The position numbers and the translations under genes are program-made. Positions 26,867-39,215 of a DNA stretch of 64,000 bases are shown one piece after another (the stretch's first letter is position 1; every line of letters starts with the position of its first letter). Location of the stretch: contig CM060344.1 in assembly GCA_030674155.1 (NCBI GenBank), positions 27,676,915 through 27,740,914 on the forward strand, in the 5' to 3' direction. This stretch comes from Stramonita haemastoma (taxonomy: Eukaryota; Mollusca; Gastropoda; Neogastropoda; Muricidae). The notes beneath the pieces were generated by a model. It made no database searches and was not told the origin of the DNA. It worked only from the letters and a program-made list of their open reading frames with translations.

Positions 26867-27018
26867 GCGTTCCACAGTGCCTACGAGTTGCTGCAGGGAC
26901 GGGAGCAGTACCCGGCTTTCTGCATCCCCATGTGTGTGGTGCCCTGCACCATCAGCAACAACGTGCCCGGCACGACTTCTCTCTGGGCGCTGACACCTCC
27001 CTCAACGAGATCAGCGAC
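26867..27018 (+). CDS. Pfk: Pfk exon with a 1-base frame break: AFHSAYELL...TISNNVPG
   Basis: Reads AFHSAYELLQGREQYPAFCI, then PMCVVPCTISNNVPGT. The frame then shifts: the expected DFSLGADTSLNEISD is present in the adjacent frame, starting at 26975. One base, a G after 26974, is missing. With it the exon would be 153 nt, phase 0 to 0, and match vertebrate CVIPATISNNVPGTDFSLGSDTA, the effector-site counterpart of the catalytic GSIDND loop. The donor is GAC|gtcagt. The acceptor is (TG)n followed by tcag. An assembly or sequencing error is more likely than a null allele, because all other landmarks are conserved. Confidence 0.9.
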
Positions 27019-27069
27019 GTCAGTGCCCCCCCCCCCCCCCACCCTCTCTCTCTGTCTGTCTGTCTGTCT

Positions 27070-29000
27070 TTATCTGTTTTATTTATCTATTTCAATCTTT
27101 TGAAATATCGAGGAGAATGGAATAAGCACTCATGCTTCTCTGTCTCTGTTTATTTATTATTCATCTTAATTCGAGGAAATGAAATAGCATAGTCTCTGTT
27201 GTATATCTATTCAATCTGAATATCGAGGAGAATGGAATAAGCACTCATGCTTCTCTGTCTTTGTTAATGTTATTTTTATTTTATTTTTATTTATTTATTT
27301 TTATTGTTTTTATTTTATTTTATTTTTTATTTTGATTCCCTATTTATTTATTTATTTATCATATTTTTTTATTTTTGTTCTATTTTTCTTTTATGTTATT
27401 TATCTATTTCAATCTTTTATATCAAGGAGAATTGAATAAGAATGCTTCTCTGCCTCTACTATTTCATTTTTTGTATCGAGGAGAATGGAATAAGCACTCA
27501 TGTGCTTCTCTGTCTCTATCTATTTTATTTATCTATTTCAATCTTTTATATCGAGGAGAATGGAATAAGAATGCTTCTCTGTCTCTATTCATTTCATTTT
27601 TTGTATCGAGGAGAATGGAATAAGCACTCATATGCTGCTCTGGCTCTATTTATGTTTAAAAAAAAAAATTGATATATATATATATATATATTTTAAAAAA
27701 ATATATTATTATATAAAAAAAATATTATATAATTTTATTGTTATTTCTTTCTTTCTTTCTTCTTTTTTCTCTATTTTTTCTATTTATGTTATTTATTATT
27801 TCATCTTTTATATCGAGGAGAATGGAATAAGCACTCATGTGCTTCTCTGTCTCTATCTATTTTATTTATCTTTTCAATCGTTTATATCGAGGAGAATGGA
27901 ATAAGCACTCATGTGCTTCTCTGTCTCTATCTATTTTATTTATCTTTTCAATCGTTTATATCGAGGAGAATGGAATAAGCACTCATATGCTTCTCTGTCT
28001 CTATTTATGTTTTTAAAAAAAAAATATATATATATATATATTATATATATATTATAAATAAAATTATTATTAAAAAAATTATATATTTATTATTTTAATA
28101 TTTGTTTTTTATTTTTTTATTTTTTTTCTTCTTCATCTTTATTTTACTTATTGCTTTTGTTCTATATTTATTTTGTTTTCAATCTTTTATATCAAGGAGA
28201 ATGGAATAAGCATTCATGTGCTTCTCTGTCTCTATTTATTTTATTTATCTTTTTCAGTCGTTTATATGAGGAGAATGGAATAAGCACTCATGTGCTTCTC
28301 TGTCTCTATCTATTTTATTTATCTATTTCAATCGTTTATATCGAGGAGAATGGAATAAGCACTCATGTGCTTCTCTGTCTCTATTTATTTTATTTATCTA
28401 TTTCAATCGTTTATATTGAGGAGAATGGAATAAGCACTCATGTGCTTCTCTGTCTCTATCTATTTTATTTATCTATTTCAATCGTTTATATCGAGGAGAA
28501 TGGAATAAGCACTCACATGTGCTTCTCTGTCTCTATCTATTTTATTTATCTATTTCAATCGTTTATATCGAGGAGAATGGAATAAGCACTAAATGGCTTC
28601 TCTGTCTCTATCTATTTTATTTATCTATTTCAATCGTTTATATCGAGGAGAATGGAATAAGCACTCATGTGCTTCTCTGTCTCTATCTATTTTATTTATC
28701 TATTTCAATCTTTTATATTGAGGAGAATGGAATATGCACTCACATGCTTCTCTGCCTCTATTTATTTTATTTATCTGTTTCATCTTTTATATTGAGGAGA
28801 ATGGAATATGCACTCATGCTTCTCTGTCTCTATTTATTTTATTTATCTGTTTCATCTTTTATATCGAGGAGAATGGAATAAGCACTCATGTGCTTCTCTG
28901 TCTCTATTTTATTTATCTATTTCAATCGTTTATATCGAGGAGAATGGAATAAGCACTCATATGCTTCTCTGCCTCTGTTTATTTTATTTATCTACTTCAT
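27070..29000. repeat. About 73-bp satellite derived from the SINE A tail, about 20 units
   Basis: Each unit contains the SINE A 3' end in the variant form tatcgaggagaatggaataa plus gcactcatgtgcttctctg. A spacer of tctctatctattttatttat type follows. The array ends directly in the tail of a complete SINE A (29001-29336). A and T-rich insertions interrupt it near 27655-27790 and 28010-28160. Runs reading YIEENGISTHVLLCLYLF are repeat artefacts. Confidence 0.93.
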
Positions 29001-29336
29001 CTTCTATATCGAGGAGAATGGAATAAACACTTGTGTGCTTTTTTTTTGTTACATCCAGTCCCCGTGTGTATTCAATTTTGTCATCTGTTCCCACCAGCGG
29101 CACACGATGGCCTACTCTTACAAAAAGCGGAACAGGATTTAACATGTGCGCACGCAAGATGTTCTGAGTGGGTGTGCGCATGGGGCCTCGGTTTAAAGTC
29201 TCACCCGAAGGACTTTTGGGGGGAAAGTGGAGTCAGCACTGATGTTAACTCCAGGGGAAAAATCCCCTCGAACGGGAATCGAACCCGGGTCGTCAAATTG
29301 CGAGCGCAGTGTTCTGACCACTAGGCTATCCCGTCC
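29001..29336 (-). mobile_element. SINE family A, full length, probable source of the satellite
   Basis: Has the satellite form of the tail (gaggagaatggaataaacac), the full body and an intact head. The + strand cgggaatcgaacccgggtcg is a near-perfect B box in reverse. It ends at ctatcccgtcc. Confidence 0.9.
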
Positions 29337-29696
29337 CCCCCTGGAAATGTGTGTGTGTGTGTGTGTGCGTGCGTGCGTGCGTGTGTGCATGTATGCATGC
29401 GTGTGTGCTGAAAGGGGGGACAGCTTACTCACAGCTGCCAGATCCCTCCCCCCCCACATTCAGCTACTCTCAGCTGCTATCCATTCCATCCCATCCGGGC
29501 TGGGACCAGCGAGTGTTAATTATAGCGGAGCTGACCACGCTAAGGAAAACAGCAGGGTGAAGAAAAGGGAGGGGCACGCTAATGTTAGCACTGGCCCTGC
29601 ATCCTGGACTGAGTGATGTTGGATTAACACCCTGTGACAGTCATAGAGGGGACGGTGGGAAGTGGAGTTTTCTGTGGCAGTATTGACAGTGAAAGC

Positions 29697-29985
29697 TGCC
29701 GCTGTAGTCTAGCGGTTAGGGCGTTGGACTCGTAATCTAAAGGTTGCGGGTTCGATCCCAGCTTTCGGCTATGGCGTTGTGCCCTTGGAAAAGGCACTTT
29801 ACGGCTATTTTCTCACCCCACCCAGGTGTAAAAGGGGTACCAACCTTGTGTTGGGGGTTAACCCTGCGATAGACTGGCGTCCTATCCAGGGGGGAGTCTA
29901 TGACTCTCAGTCGCTTAACGCCACAGAAACCGGGATAAGCACCGGCCTGATGAGCCTTAGGCTCGGGACAGACTTTAACTTAATT
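29697..29985 (+). mobile_element. SINE family C, tRNA-Thr-like head
   Basis: The head tagtctagcggttagggcg has an A box, a CGT anticodon-like triplet and a B box gggttcgatccc. The acceptor-stem pairing is poor, so it is a SINE head and not a working tRNA gene. The body carries ccttggaaaaggcactttac, agactggcgtcctatccagg and gaaaccgggataagcaccgg, a central domain seen in animal SINEs. Its body from 29772 is repeated at 36890. Confidence 0.8.
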
Positions 29986-30619
29986 GACAGTGAAAAGCTT
30001 TTTTTGTCTATAAAAATAAAATCCTGAGACAGTATTGATTGTGAACAGTTTGTTTTTTTAATATGAGATGATAATGATAGACAGTTTGTGTATAAAACTT
30101 TGCAACAATGTTGATGGTGAAATGTTGTTGTGTCAAAACCAGATAATGGCTTTGGGTGCAAGTGAAGCAATGATCCAGTCTGTAATCTTACATTTGATTG
30201 GTTTATTTCTTTTCATGGGAAAAGTACAACTTGTCCAAATGCACAGACGGGAGTTGACTTACAAACATATTTAAACAACCTTCCCACTTAGGATGACTGG
30301 AATCTTTTATTTCCATGGTCAAGTGATCAAAATGAACGCAGATAAAACTGATCACGAGAATCTGCAGCAGTCAGTTTTGGTATATTTTTCAAGGAAAAGA
30401 AAGATTCCTACATTTTGGACCCTAGCCAAAAACTTTGTCAGTTGTTAATGAAAGCCAAGTGCCAAGGCCTACATCCAAATGTTGTATTTCCTCAAACTGT
30501 TATGTTGGGATTGGCTTCAGCTGTGAAAAGCTCTTTGCTGATGACCTCTCTTTTCGTGTAAGGCCCACTCTGCTTTTCTAAGGAGAAACAAATGCTCTGA
30601 AGTCAGAATGGGGCTGCCT

Positions 30620-31100
30620 GTATGGCAAGGTACTTGGAAGCGGTCATACACCCACACTTGTCGTCCAGTATGTACCTCAGGTCTCTCAGTGATTCATTCC
30701 CAGGCAAGATGAGTGAGGCAAAGTGCATGTTCTGGGTGACCCCCTGGGTGGTAACCCTCTTAGTCCCGATCCGGGATTTGCTGGGATTGAATAATTACCC
30801 CCCCCTAAGTCCCGATCCGGGATTTGCTGGGATTTACACACAGTAGATTTCCATCACACTGCGACTATCACTAATTTCTACCACATGTCAAAGCTCTATC
30901 AGGCTAGAAGGAGAAACCCTGTAGAGTGTCTGGAAGTAATTATAGCTGCTGGTATGTACTTAGAAGGAGGAAAAGGCCAGCCAGCATGTGTGCCTGACCT
31001 GATTTCTGATGGAATGCGAAATCTAGGGCAGTTTGTGTTCAGAGACACTGAATGCAAGAGGGTTAAGCTGGGGAATGCCCCGAAACATTTATTCACTCCA
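30620..31100. other. Intron DNA with a short direct repeat
   Basis: Within the duplicated segment; the block tcccgatccgggatttgctg occurs twice, about 46 bp apart (near 30765 and 30811). Open frames here (about 75 and 86 codons) are kept in copy 2 only in part and resemble nothing I know. They may be relics of a transposon. Confidence 0.4.
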
Positions 31101-31107
31101 AATCAAA

Positions 31108-31300
31108 CTGAATGTCAAAGTCCTTTAGATGAAATTTTAAACTGAGACACCATGTGCCGAATGCACGCAGAACATCTTACCCATACGTTAAAAAAACCTG
31201 TCCCTCCTTATGGAAGAGTGGGCCATTTCATGCCAGTAAGAACGGTTGATATAAGTTTAAAAAAAATTCATGCACTCAAGTGTCATGTCTAGACACTATC
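31108..31300 (+). mobile_element. SINE family A, old copy (copy 1)
   Basis: ctgaatgtcaaagtcctttag through gaatgcacgcagaacatctt, strongly diverged. The same element occurs at about 38231-38424 in copy 2. Confidence 0.6.
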
Positions 31301-31397
31301 CTTAAAGTCAGAATCAGGTTACCTAAATGGTTGGGGGGGGGGGGGGCATATTAAAAAAATATCACCATTGGTGAACAAACCTCAGAGCTTAAGGTGG

Positions 31398-31700
31398 TAA
31401 AGGTAAAGGTGTCCCATAACCTATGCAGTTGTAGGGAAGTGAGATGTCAGAGACCTTAGCTTTTCAGGGGCCAGCGTATTGATGATGGCACCCACCTCCT
31501 CTCCCTTGCTGCTTTACCTTCCCTGACCCTCAAGAGGGCAGGTACCCATTGACAGCTGGGTGAACTGGGGGACTGTACTGAAGCTAAGGTGTGCAAACGG
31601 TTACCCATCAACTTGGTAACCACTTTTGCTGCTGCTTAACCTTGGCTTGGGGAAAACGAGTGCTCTAACCACTGAGCTATTTCATCTATCCTTTTAGCTG
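31398..31700 (-). mobile_element. SINE family D (tRNA/5S-like head), copy 1
   Basis: On the minus strand the head reads tagctcagtggttagagcac, a tRNA A box. It continues into ccaaggttaagcagcag and accaagttgatgggtaacc, which resemble the internal promoter region of 5S rRNA. The body follows to the gtcccataacctatg end. It also occurs at 38530-38822 and 63786-64000. Confidence 0.7.
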
Positions 31701-31871
31701 AGGAAGTGGAAAAGGCAGCTTTGTTGTGTGTTCAGATGTGTGACCACATCAAAACAGCAGCTTGTTGTGTGTTTCAGATGTGTGACCACATCAAAAAACA
31801 GCAGCAGCTTTGTTGTGTTTCAGATGTGTGACCACATCAAACAGCAGCAGCTTTGTTGTGACTGTGTTCAG

Positions 31872-32035
31872 ATGTGTGACCGCATCAAACAGTCAGCCAC
31901 AGGCACGAAGCGTCGTGTGTTTGTGGTGGAGACGATGGGGGGGTACTGTGGCTACCTGGCCACCATGAGTGCTCTGGCTGCTGGAGCTGATGCGGCCTAA
32001 TATATGAAGACAAGGTCACCATCACAGACCTGGAG
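31872..32035 (+). pseudogene. Pfk: Pfk exon MCDRIKQ..., copy 1, frame-broken
   Basis: Same exon as 38995-39159, but one base is missing in GCGGCCTA(C)ATATAT at about 31999. This creates TAA after GADAA and makes the exon 164 nt instead of 165. Splice sites are intact (gtgttcag| and GAG|gtaaga). Three further copies of the acceptor and exon start lie upstream (starts at 31736, 31778, 31824). It is probably the same exon from the other haplotype with an uncorrected error, not a true pseudoexon. Confidence 0.85.
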
Positions 32036-32056
32036 GTAAGAGCGGGAGGGTGTCAG

Positions 32057-32089
<33 letters not shown>

Positions 32090-32649
32090 TATCAGGGTAT
32101 TAGGTTGTAGGGTCCTTGTAAGTCCTTGAAGTGCTTGCATTTGGACCCTCCTTTTCAAGGCCTTGAAAGTCCTTGAAAATCAAGCATATGCCTCCAGGTG
32201 CTTGAAAAGTACTTGAATTTTACTTTTACCAGAGACTAAGAGGGATAAAGAGGAGGAGAGAGAGATTGGCATGGTAAGATCAGCGTATGCTATTCACTGC
32301 AAATTCGTGGTAAATTTGCCAAAATAAAAAAAAGGAGAAAAAGAAAAAATAAGAGAAAAAAGAAACCTACGAAAGCAGGTCAAGGGAAATAACTCTTCCA
32401 TGCCCGTTAGTAATTACTTCCCTTTGCTTTAAGTTACAAGGCAATCCAAGCCAAGTAGGCCTAGCAAGAGAACTTTTTCTGGTGAAAGACCATGTGTACC
32501 AACAATGGATGTCAAGTTTCGTGATAGGGATGGACTAGCAGCTCTAATATAAGGAGGGGAGAGGGGACAGGGGGCTTTCACTGGCTGTTCCACTGGGGTC
32601 AGAGAGCAATGGCTATAAATACATCAGTCAGCAGGCCACCAGCCTCCCC

Positions 32650-33640
<991 letters not shown>

Positions 33641-33758
33641 CACTTGCTTTTTAATTTTTTTTTTTTTTTTGTATTATTTCATGTGCTTCCCCACAACCAC
33701 AACTTCTCTTCTCTGTCTCTGTCTCTCTCTCTCTCCCCACCACACACACCACTCCCCA

Positions 33759-33812
<54 letters not shown>

Positions 33813-34314
33813 TCTCTCATCTTTACACATATGTATGGCATTCCATTGTTTCCATCAATGTGTTGTGATGTGAAAATCTGTGTCCACAGCAATACCATCA
33901 GCTATTGCCCCTCTCCAGCCCCTTTCCCCTGCCTTCCAACGTGTTATCCAGGAGGATGAATGTTAACTGTTGTAAACTATTAGTCTCCTGGTAAAGTAAC
34001 TCACAGGGAGCTTTACACATATTTAGACTTTGAGAATGAACAGATGGGGTGATCACTTAGATTAAAATTTTTGTATGCTAAGTGCACACTTTAGGCCAAC
34101 GATTGTTTTTGATTTAGCCCAGTTAACTGCAGTAGAAATATTGTTTCTTGTTATGAAGATAATTTGCACTAAAATGGCTATAGATATTTTCTTTTCAGTT
34201 AAAATGCAAGCATTATTTGTCGATGGAGATCCTTGAAAATTGAGAGTTGAGGTCCTTGAAAGTCCTTGAAAGTCCTTGAATTTTCTTCCCAAAGATCTGT
34301 AGGGAACCCTGCTG

Positions 34315-34366
<52 letters not shown>

Positions 34367-34387
34367 TGGTGTGTGCGTGCGTGCGTG

Positions 34388-34418
<31 letters not shown>

Positions 34419-35599
34419 CTGGCGCGTGTGCGTGTGTGTGTGAGACATCCTACCAAAAAAAAGGGATGACAAAAATCTTTGTGTTGAAAAGTAATGTTAG
34501 TTACAACTTGAAAAGAGAAGTAAGTAAAGAGATTTGTACTTTGTGCACTATCAGTATCACACCAGCAACAGAATACTTAGAACACATAGACCTCTACAGA
34601 TAGGCCAACTTGTAGTAGAAGGCCACATATGGTAGGCATCTGCATTATGTCACATCTCCCTGAAACCAGGCACACTGCGTGCTGGCGTTAGCGTTAGTCT
34701 GGTAGCACTGTGTAAGGTGCATAATTTATTATCACAGAACTTAAAACGCTAAATCTAAGATAAACCCTAAGCTATAAGTATCAACTTGACATACAGAGTA
34801 AACTACAACAGAAAAAACAAAAACTTTTGCTTAAAAAAGGAAAAAAGAGCAACTATGTACAAGTACAGACACAGTGCAAAAACAGTGCTGTGTGACTGGG
34901 ACTAAGACAGACTTTAACCCGCACAGCACTAACAATTACTTCCCTATCTGAATTTCTGCCCCACGCTCTCTCTTCAGTCCTGTCAGCTGATTTTCCTGGC
35001 GATAACGGTACCAGAGGAAGTTTGTTATAGTGACCGTCAGGTGGCTAACTGGCATCAAACGACTCGGGGGGGGGGGGGGGGGGGGGAAGTAGTTTTGATA
35101 CAGCAAACACTGCTTCTCCTTTCGCACAAGAATGTGTATAGAGCTTCGTGTGTGTGTATATGTAAAATTTACCTAGGTACCCATTTTGCACTCTTCTGCA
35201 CCTCAGAAACCCATGAATTGAAGGAAAATTCGTCATCGCCTGCTTTTCCTCCTACAGGACTGAAGGGTAGCAGAAAGCTGAGCCTGGATTGAATATTTAT
35301 TGCCTATATTGAAAGGGAATAAGCTATCCAAGGTTTTGACACACAGTTCCACGGTTGTAGTTTTGAAATCATCTGTTCCATTGACTCGTGCATCACGAGG
35401 GAACAGGGTTGAAGGTGTGCAGTGTTTCTGTCGTTGTTCTACTACTGGGGTCGGTTTAAAAGCTGAAGACCGGGAAAGACAGCTGCCTGTATTGAAAGGG
35501 TTAGTATTTCACGTGCAACACGTTCCACGGTTGCAGTGAATACCGTGAGCTTTTTGACTCTGACACTGGGGATGACATGGGGGTGAAGAGGATGTGGTT

Positions 35600-36225
35600 T
35601 GGTCATTCCCCGCCTCTGCTTCTTATGTCTTGCGAATTAAAAGTAGATCGAGTGTGGTGTGACTGTACACATGACACTGTCACATACAGTGGGATGAATA
35701 CCGTACATTTCTTCCCTTGTCTGATAATTCCTGAACTTCTACCCTACTTCACATTGGTCCAGACTTGCTCAGCTTGCCCCACCATCTCTCTCCACCTCAC
35801 AGTGCTCTCTAGTGGCACACAGTTAGCACTGCGAGGCTCAAAGTTCTCATGATCACTATCAAAAACATGATCTTCATTGGCAACGTCATAACTCATTGAA
35901 AAGTTCTGTTGCTTTGTCAGCAGTGAAAGCCTGATGTAGCAAAGCCACACTACAAGTACGTGACTTGCAAAGCAACAACAAGTACACCAAACACACACAC
36001 ACACACACCACGATTCTTACACAAATTAGCTGTGAACGATGTAATAGCCAACAACGTGGCGGCTAAAGCCAACAATCTAAAATGACCAAATGGGAATGGA
36101 ACAGAATGGGAGGGCGAAAGTGAAAGTAACTGCTGTGGTAGGATAAATCCGTACTCCGTCTGTGGGAGGTGATTGCGTGGCACGGATAAATCCATACCCG
36201 GGGTAGAAAGTGTTACGTGAACACA
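35600..36225 (-). mobile_element. Unnamed transposon fragment (family E), copy 1
   Basis: This block recurs at about 42660-43440 and 47860-48520. Minus-strand reading gives MSYDVANEDHVFDSDHENFE followed by PRSANCVPLE, with substitutions between copies as in a decayed coding region. One end has two inverted taaatccgta-type motifs and the edge ggggtagaaagtgtta. The acidic start recalls N-termini of piggyBac-like transposases, but no catalytic region is visible, so the class is uncertain. Confidence 0.45.
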
Positions 36226-36373
36226 CAAATCGTTTTAGTTTTTGATTTTTGATGGGGTTTTTGTTGGGTTTTTTTTTGCTTTGCATTTTTATAGCTGTGA
36301 AAGGCAGTGTTGCTGATGGCTTGAGTGGACTGAAGCTGTAAGTGTAAGGACGTGTGTGTGTTTTGGGTTACAG

Positions 36374-36439
36374 ACAGACGTCAACCACCTGAAGGACAAG
36401 ATGCTGAACGCGGGGAGTGCAGCGAGGTTTGGTGTTGAG
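36374..36439 (+). pseudogene. Pfk: Pfk exon DVNHLKDKM..., copy 1, frame-broken
   Basis: Same exon as 43590-43654, but with one extra G in the run near 36412 (66 nt instead of 65). The frame is lost after DVNHLKDKMLNAG. The first codon is ACA (Thr) rather than AGG (Arg). The acceptor gggttacag and donor AG|gtgcgg are retained. Confidence 0.85.
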
Positions 36440-36789
36440 GTGCGGACGCTGTGAGGGTTTGCCTGGCCTTTTGCTGTGGGCTTTGGGGGAGTGGTGTGGG
36501 TTTGGGTTTCTCGGGGGGCCTCATCTTCTGTGATGTTCTTGTCCTGTTCTGTTGTTCCCACCTCACTCATTTCAATCTTCCCGCCACAGCCATACCCAGA
36601 TTCGTTATGTCGCATCCCCAGGGTCAAAAGTCCACAGGCAGCCCATCAGTATCAGGCTGCCATGGAGCCACCAGCCAGAGGGGCCCTGCACTGCTGCTGG
36701 GTCACTTTGGTGGTGTTTGGTGGTGCCTGTTCTGAGCTGACATATGCAGGACACCTCCTACTGACAGTATTTGAGTATTTGCTCAGCTG

Positions 36790-36889
36790 NNNNNNNNNNN
36801 NNNNNNNNNNNNNNNNNNNNNNNNNNNNNNNNNNNNNNNNNNNNNNNNNNNNNNNNNNNNNNNNNNNNNNNNNNNNNNNNNNNNNNNNN
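36790..36889. other. Assembly gap of exactly 100 N
   Basis: A run of 100 N, the conventional length for a gap of unknown size, separates the two copies of the duplicated segment. Confidence 0.99.
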
Positions 36890-37108
36890 TGGCGTTGTGC
36901 CCTTGGAAAAGGCACTTTACGGCTATTTTCTCACCCCACCCAGGTGTAAAAGGGGTACCAACCTTGTGTTGGGGGTTAACCCTGCGATAGACTGGCGTCC
37001 TATCCAGGGGGGAGTCTATGACTCTCAGTCGCTTAACGCCACAGAAACCGGGATAAGCACCGGCCTGATGAGCCTTAGGCTCGGGACAGACTTTAAACTT
37101 AATTGACA
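36890..37108 (+). mobile_element. SINE family C, head lost in the gap
   Basis: Body of family C identical in order to 29772-29985. The tRNA-like head is absent because the sequence begins at the gap. Confidence 0.8.
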
Positions 37109-38230
37109 GTGAAAAGCTTTTTTTGTCTATAAAAATAAAATCCTGAGACAGTATTGATTGTGAACAGTTTGTTTTTTTTAAATATGAGATGATAATGATA
37201 GACAGTTTGTGTATAAAACTTTGCAACAATGTTGATGGTGAAATGTTGTTGTGTCAAAACCAGATAATGGCTTTGGGTGCAAGTGAAGCAATGATCCAGT
37301 CTGTAATCTTACATTTGATTGGTTTATTTCTTTTCATGGGAAAAGTACAACTTGTCCAAATGCACAGACGGGAGTTGACTTACAAACATATTTAAACAAC
37401 CTTCCCACTTAGGATGACTGGAATCTTTTATTTCCATGGTCAAGTGATCAAAATGAACGCAGATAAAACTGATCACGAGAATCTGCAGCAGTCAGTTTTG
37501 GTATATTTTTCAAGGAAAAGAAAGATTCCTACATTTTGGACCCTAGCCAAAAACTTTGTCAGTTGTTAATGAAAGCCAAGTGCCAAGGCCTACATCCAAA
37601 TGTTGTATTTCCTCAAACTGTTATGTTGGGATTGGCTTCAGCTGTGAAAAGCTCTTTGCTGATGACCTCTCTTTTCGTGTAAGGCCCACTCTGCTTTTCT
37701 AAGGAGAAACAAATGCTCTGAAGTCAGAATGGGGCTGCCTGTATGGCAAGGTACTTGGAAGCGGTCATACACCCACACTTGTCGTCCAGTATGTACCTCA
37801 GGTCTCTCAGTGATTCATTCCCAGGCAAGATGAGTGAGGCAAAGTGCATGTTCTGGGTGACCCCCTGGGTGGTAACCCTCTTAGTCCCGATCCGGGATTT
37901 GCTGGGATTGAATAATTACCCCCCCCTAAGTCCCGATCCGGGATTTGCTGGGATTTACACACAGTAGATTTCCATCACACTGCGACTATCACTAATTTCT
38001 ACCACATGTCAAAGCTCTATCAGGCTAGAAGGAGAAACCCTGTAGAGTGTCTGGAAGTAATTATAGCTGCTGGTATGTACTTAGAAGGAGGAAAAAGGCC
38101 AGCCAGCATGTGTGCCTGACCTGATTTCATGATGGAATGCGAAATCTAGGGGCAGTTTGTGTTCAGAGACACTGAATGCAAGAGGGTTAAGCTGGGGAAT
38201 GCCCCGAAACATTTATTCACTCCAAATCAA

Positions 38231-38424
38231 ACTGAATGTCAAAGTCCTTTAGATGAAATTTTAAACTGAGACACCATGTGCCGAATGCACGCAGAACATC
38301 TTACCCATACGTTAAAAAAACCTGTCCCTCCTTATGGAAGAGTGGGCCATTTCATGCCAGTAAGAACGGTTGATATAAGTTTAAAAAAAATTCATGCACT
38401 CAAGTGTCATGTCTAGACACTATC
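38231..38424 (+). mobile_element. SINE family A, old copy (copy 2)
   Basis: Counterpart of the element at 31108 in copy 1. Confidence 0.6.
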
Positions 38425-38529
38425 CTTAAAGTCAGAATCAGGTTACCTAAATGGTTGGGGGGGGGGGGGGCATATTAAAAAATATCACCATTGGTGAACA
38501 AACCTCAGAGCTTAAGGTGGTAAAGGTAA

Positions 38530-38822
38530 AGGTGTCCCATAACCTATGCAGTTGTAGGGAAGTGAGATGTCAGAGACCTTAGCTTTTCCAGGGGCCAGCG
38601 TATTGATGATGGCACCCACCTCCTCTCCCTTGCTGCTTTACCTTCCCTGACCCTCAAGAGGGCAGGTACCCATTGACAGCTGGGTGAACTGGGGGACTGT
38701 ACTGAAGCTAAGGTGTGCAAACGGTTACCCATCAACTTGGTAACCACTTTTGCTGCTGCTTAACCTTGGCTTGGGGAAAACGAGTGCTCTAACCACTGAG
38801 CTATTTCATCTATCCTTTTAGC
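38530..38822 (-). mobile_element. SINE family D (tRNA/5S-like head), copy 2
   Basis: Counterpart of 31398-31700. Its head ends about 35 bp upstream of the first of the repeated acceptors at 38860. Confidence 0.7.
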
Positions 38823-38859
38823 TGAGGAAGTGGAAAAGGCAGCTTTGTTGTGTGTTCAG

Positions 38860-38994
38860 ATGTGTGACCACATCAAACAGCAGCTTTGTTGTGTGTTCAG
38901 ATGTGTGACCACATCAAAAAACAGCAGCAGCTTTGTTGTGTTTCAGATGTGTGACCACATCAAACAGCAGCAGCTTTGTTGTGACTGTGTTCAG
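38860..38994. repeat. Tandem copies of an acceptor plus exon start
   Basis: Three units of about 41-48 bp precede the exon at 38995. Each has ttcag|ATGTGTGACCACATCAAA, so each repeats the acceptor and the first seven codons of the true exon (ATGTGTGACCGCATCAAA). Potential exon starts are 38860, 38901 and 38947. From 38947 the extension is exactly 16 codons ([16 protein letters not shown]). From 38860 it is 45 codons. Both are open and in frame; 38901 is out of frame. Confidence 0.9.
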
Positions 38995-39159
38995 ATGTGT
39001 GACCGCATCAAACAGTCAGCCACAGGCACGAAGCGTCGTGTGTTTGTGGTGGAGACGATGGGGGGGTACTGTGGCTACCTGGCCACCATGAGTGCTCTGG
39101 CTGCTGGAGCTGATGCGGCCTACATATATGAAGACAAGGTCACCATCACAGACCTGGAG
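38995..39159 (+). CDS. Pfk: Pfk exon: [16 protein letters not shown]...[13 protein letters not shown]
   Basis: This exon of 55 codons, phase 0 at both ends, is the open copy. It reads [20 protein letters not shown], then [19 protein letters not shown] and [16 protein letters not shown]. It is almost identical to vertebrate [29 protein letters not shown]. The [11 protein letters not shown] segment is the C-half counterpart of the EVMGRHCG substrate loop and contributes to the fructose 2,6-bisphosphate site. The donor is GAG|gtaaga. The acceptor is the last of four near-identical tandem acceptors. Confidence 0.96.
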
Positions 39160-39180
39160 GTAAGAGCGGGAGGGTGTCAG

Positions 39181-39215
<35 letters not shown>

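Noticed and set aside
28151..28885. Membrane-like protein repeats YIEENGISTHVLLCLYLFYLS
   Set aside because: Translation of the SINE-tail satellite; no start, splice or codon evidence.
29697..29770. tRNA-Thr (CGT) gene
   Set aside because: A and B boxes are present, but acceptor and T-stem pairing is poor, and a SINE central domain follows directly.
36451..36788. ORFs following the exon at 36374 (and 43654-44080) as further Pfk coding sequence
   Set aside because: They run through the donor into the intron. The true continuation ([10 protein letters not shown]) is at 45387.
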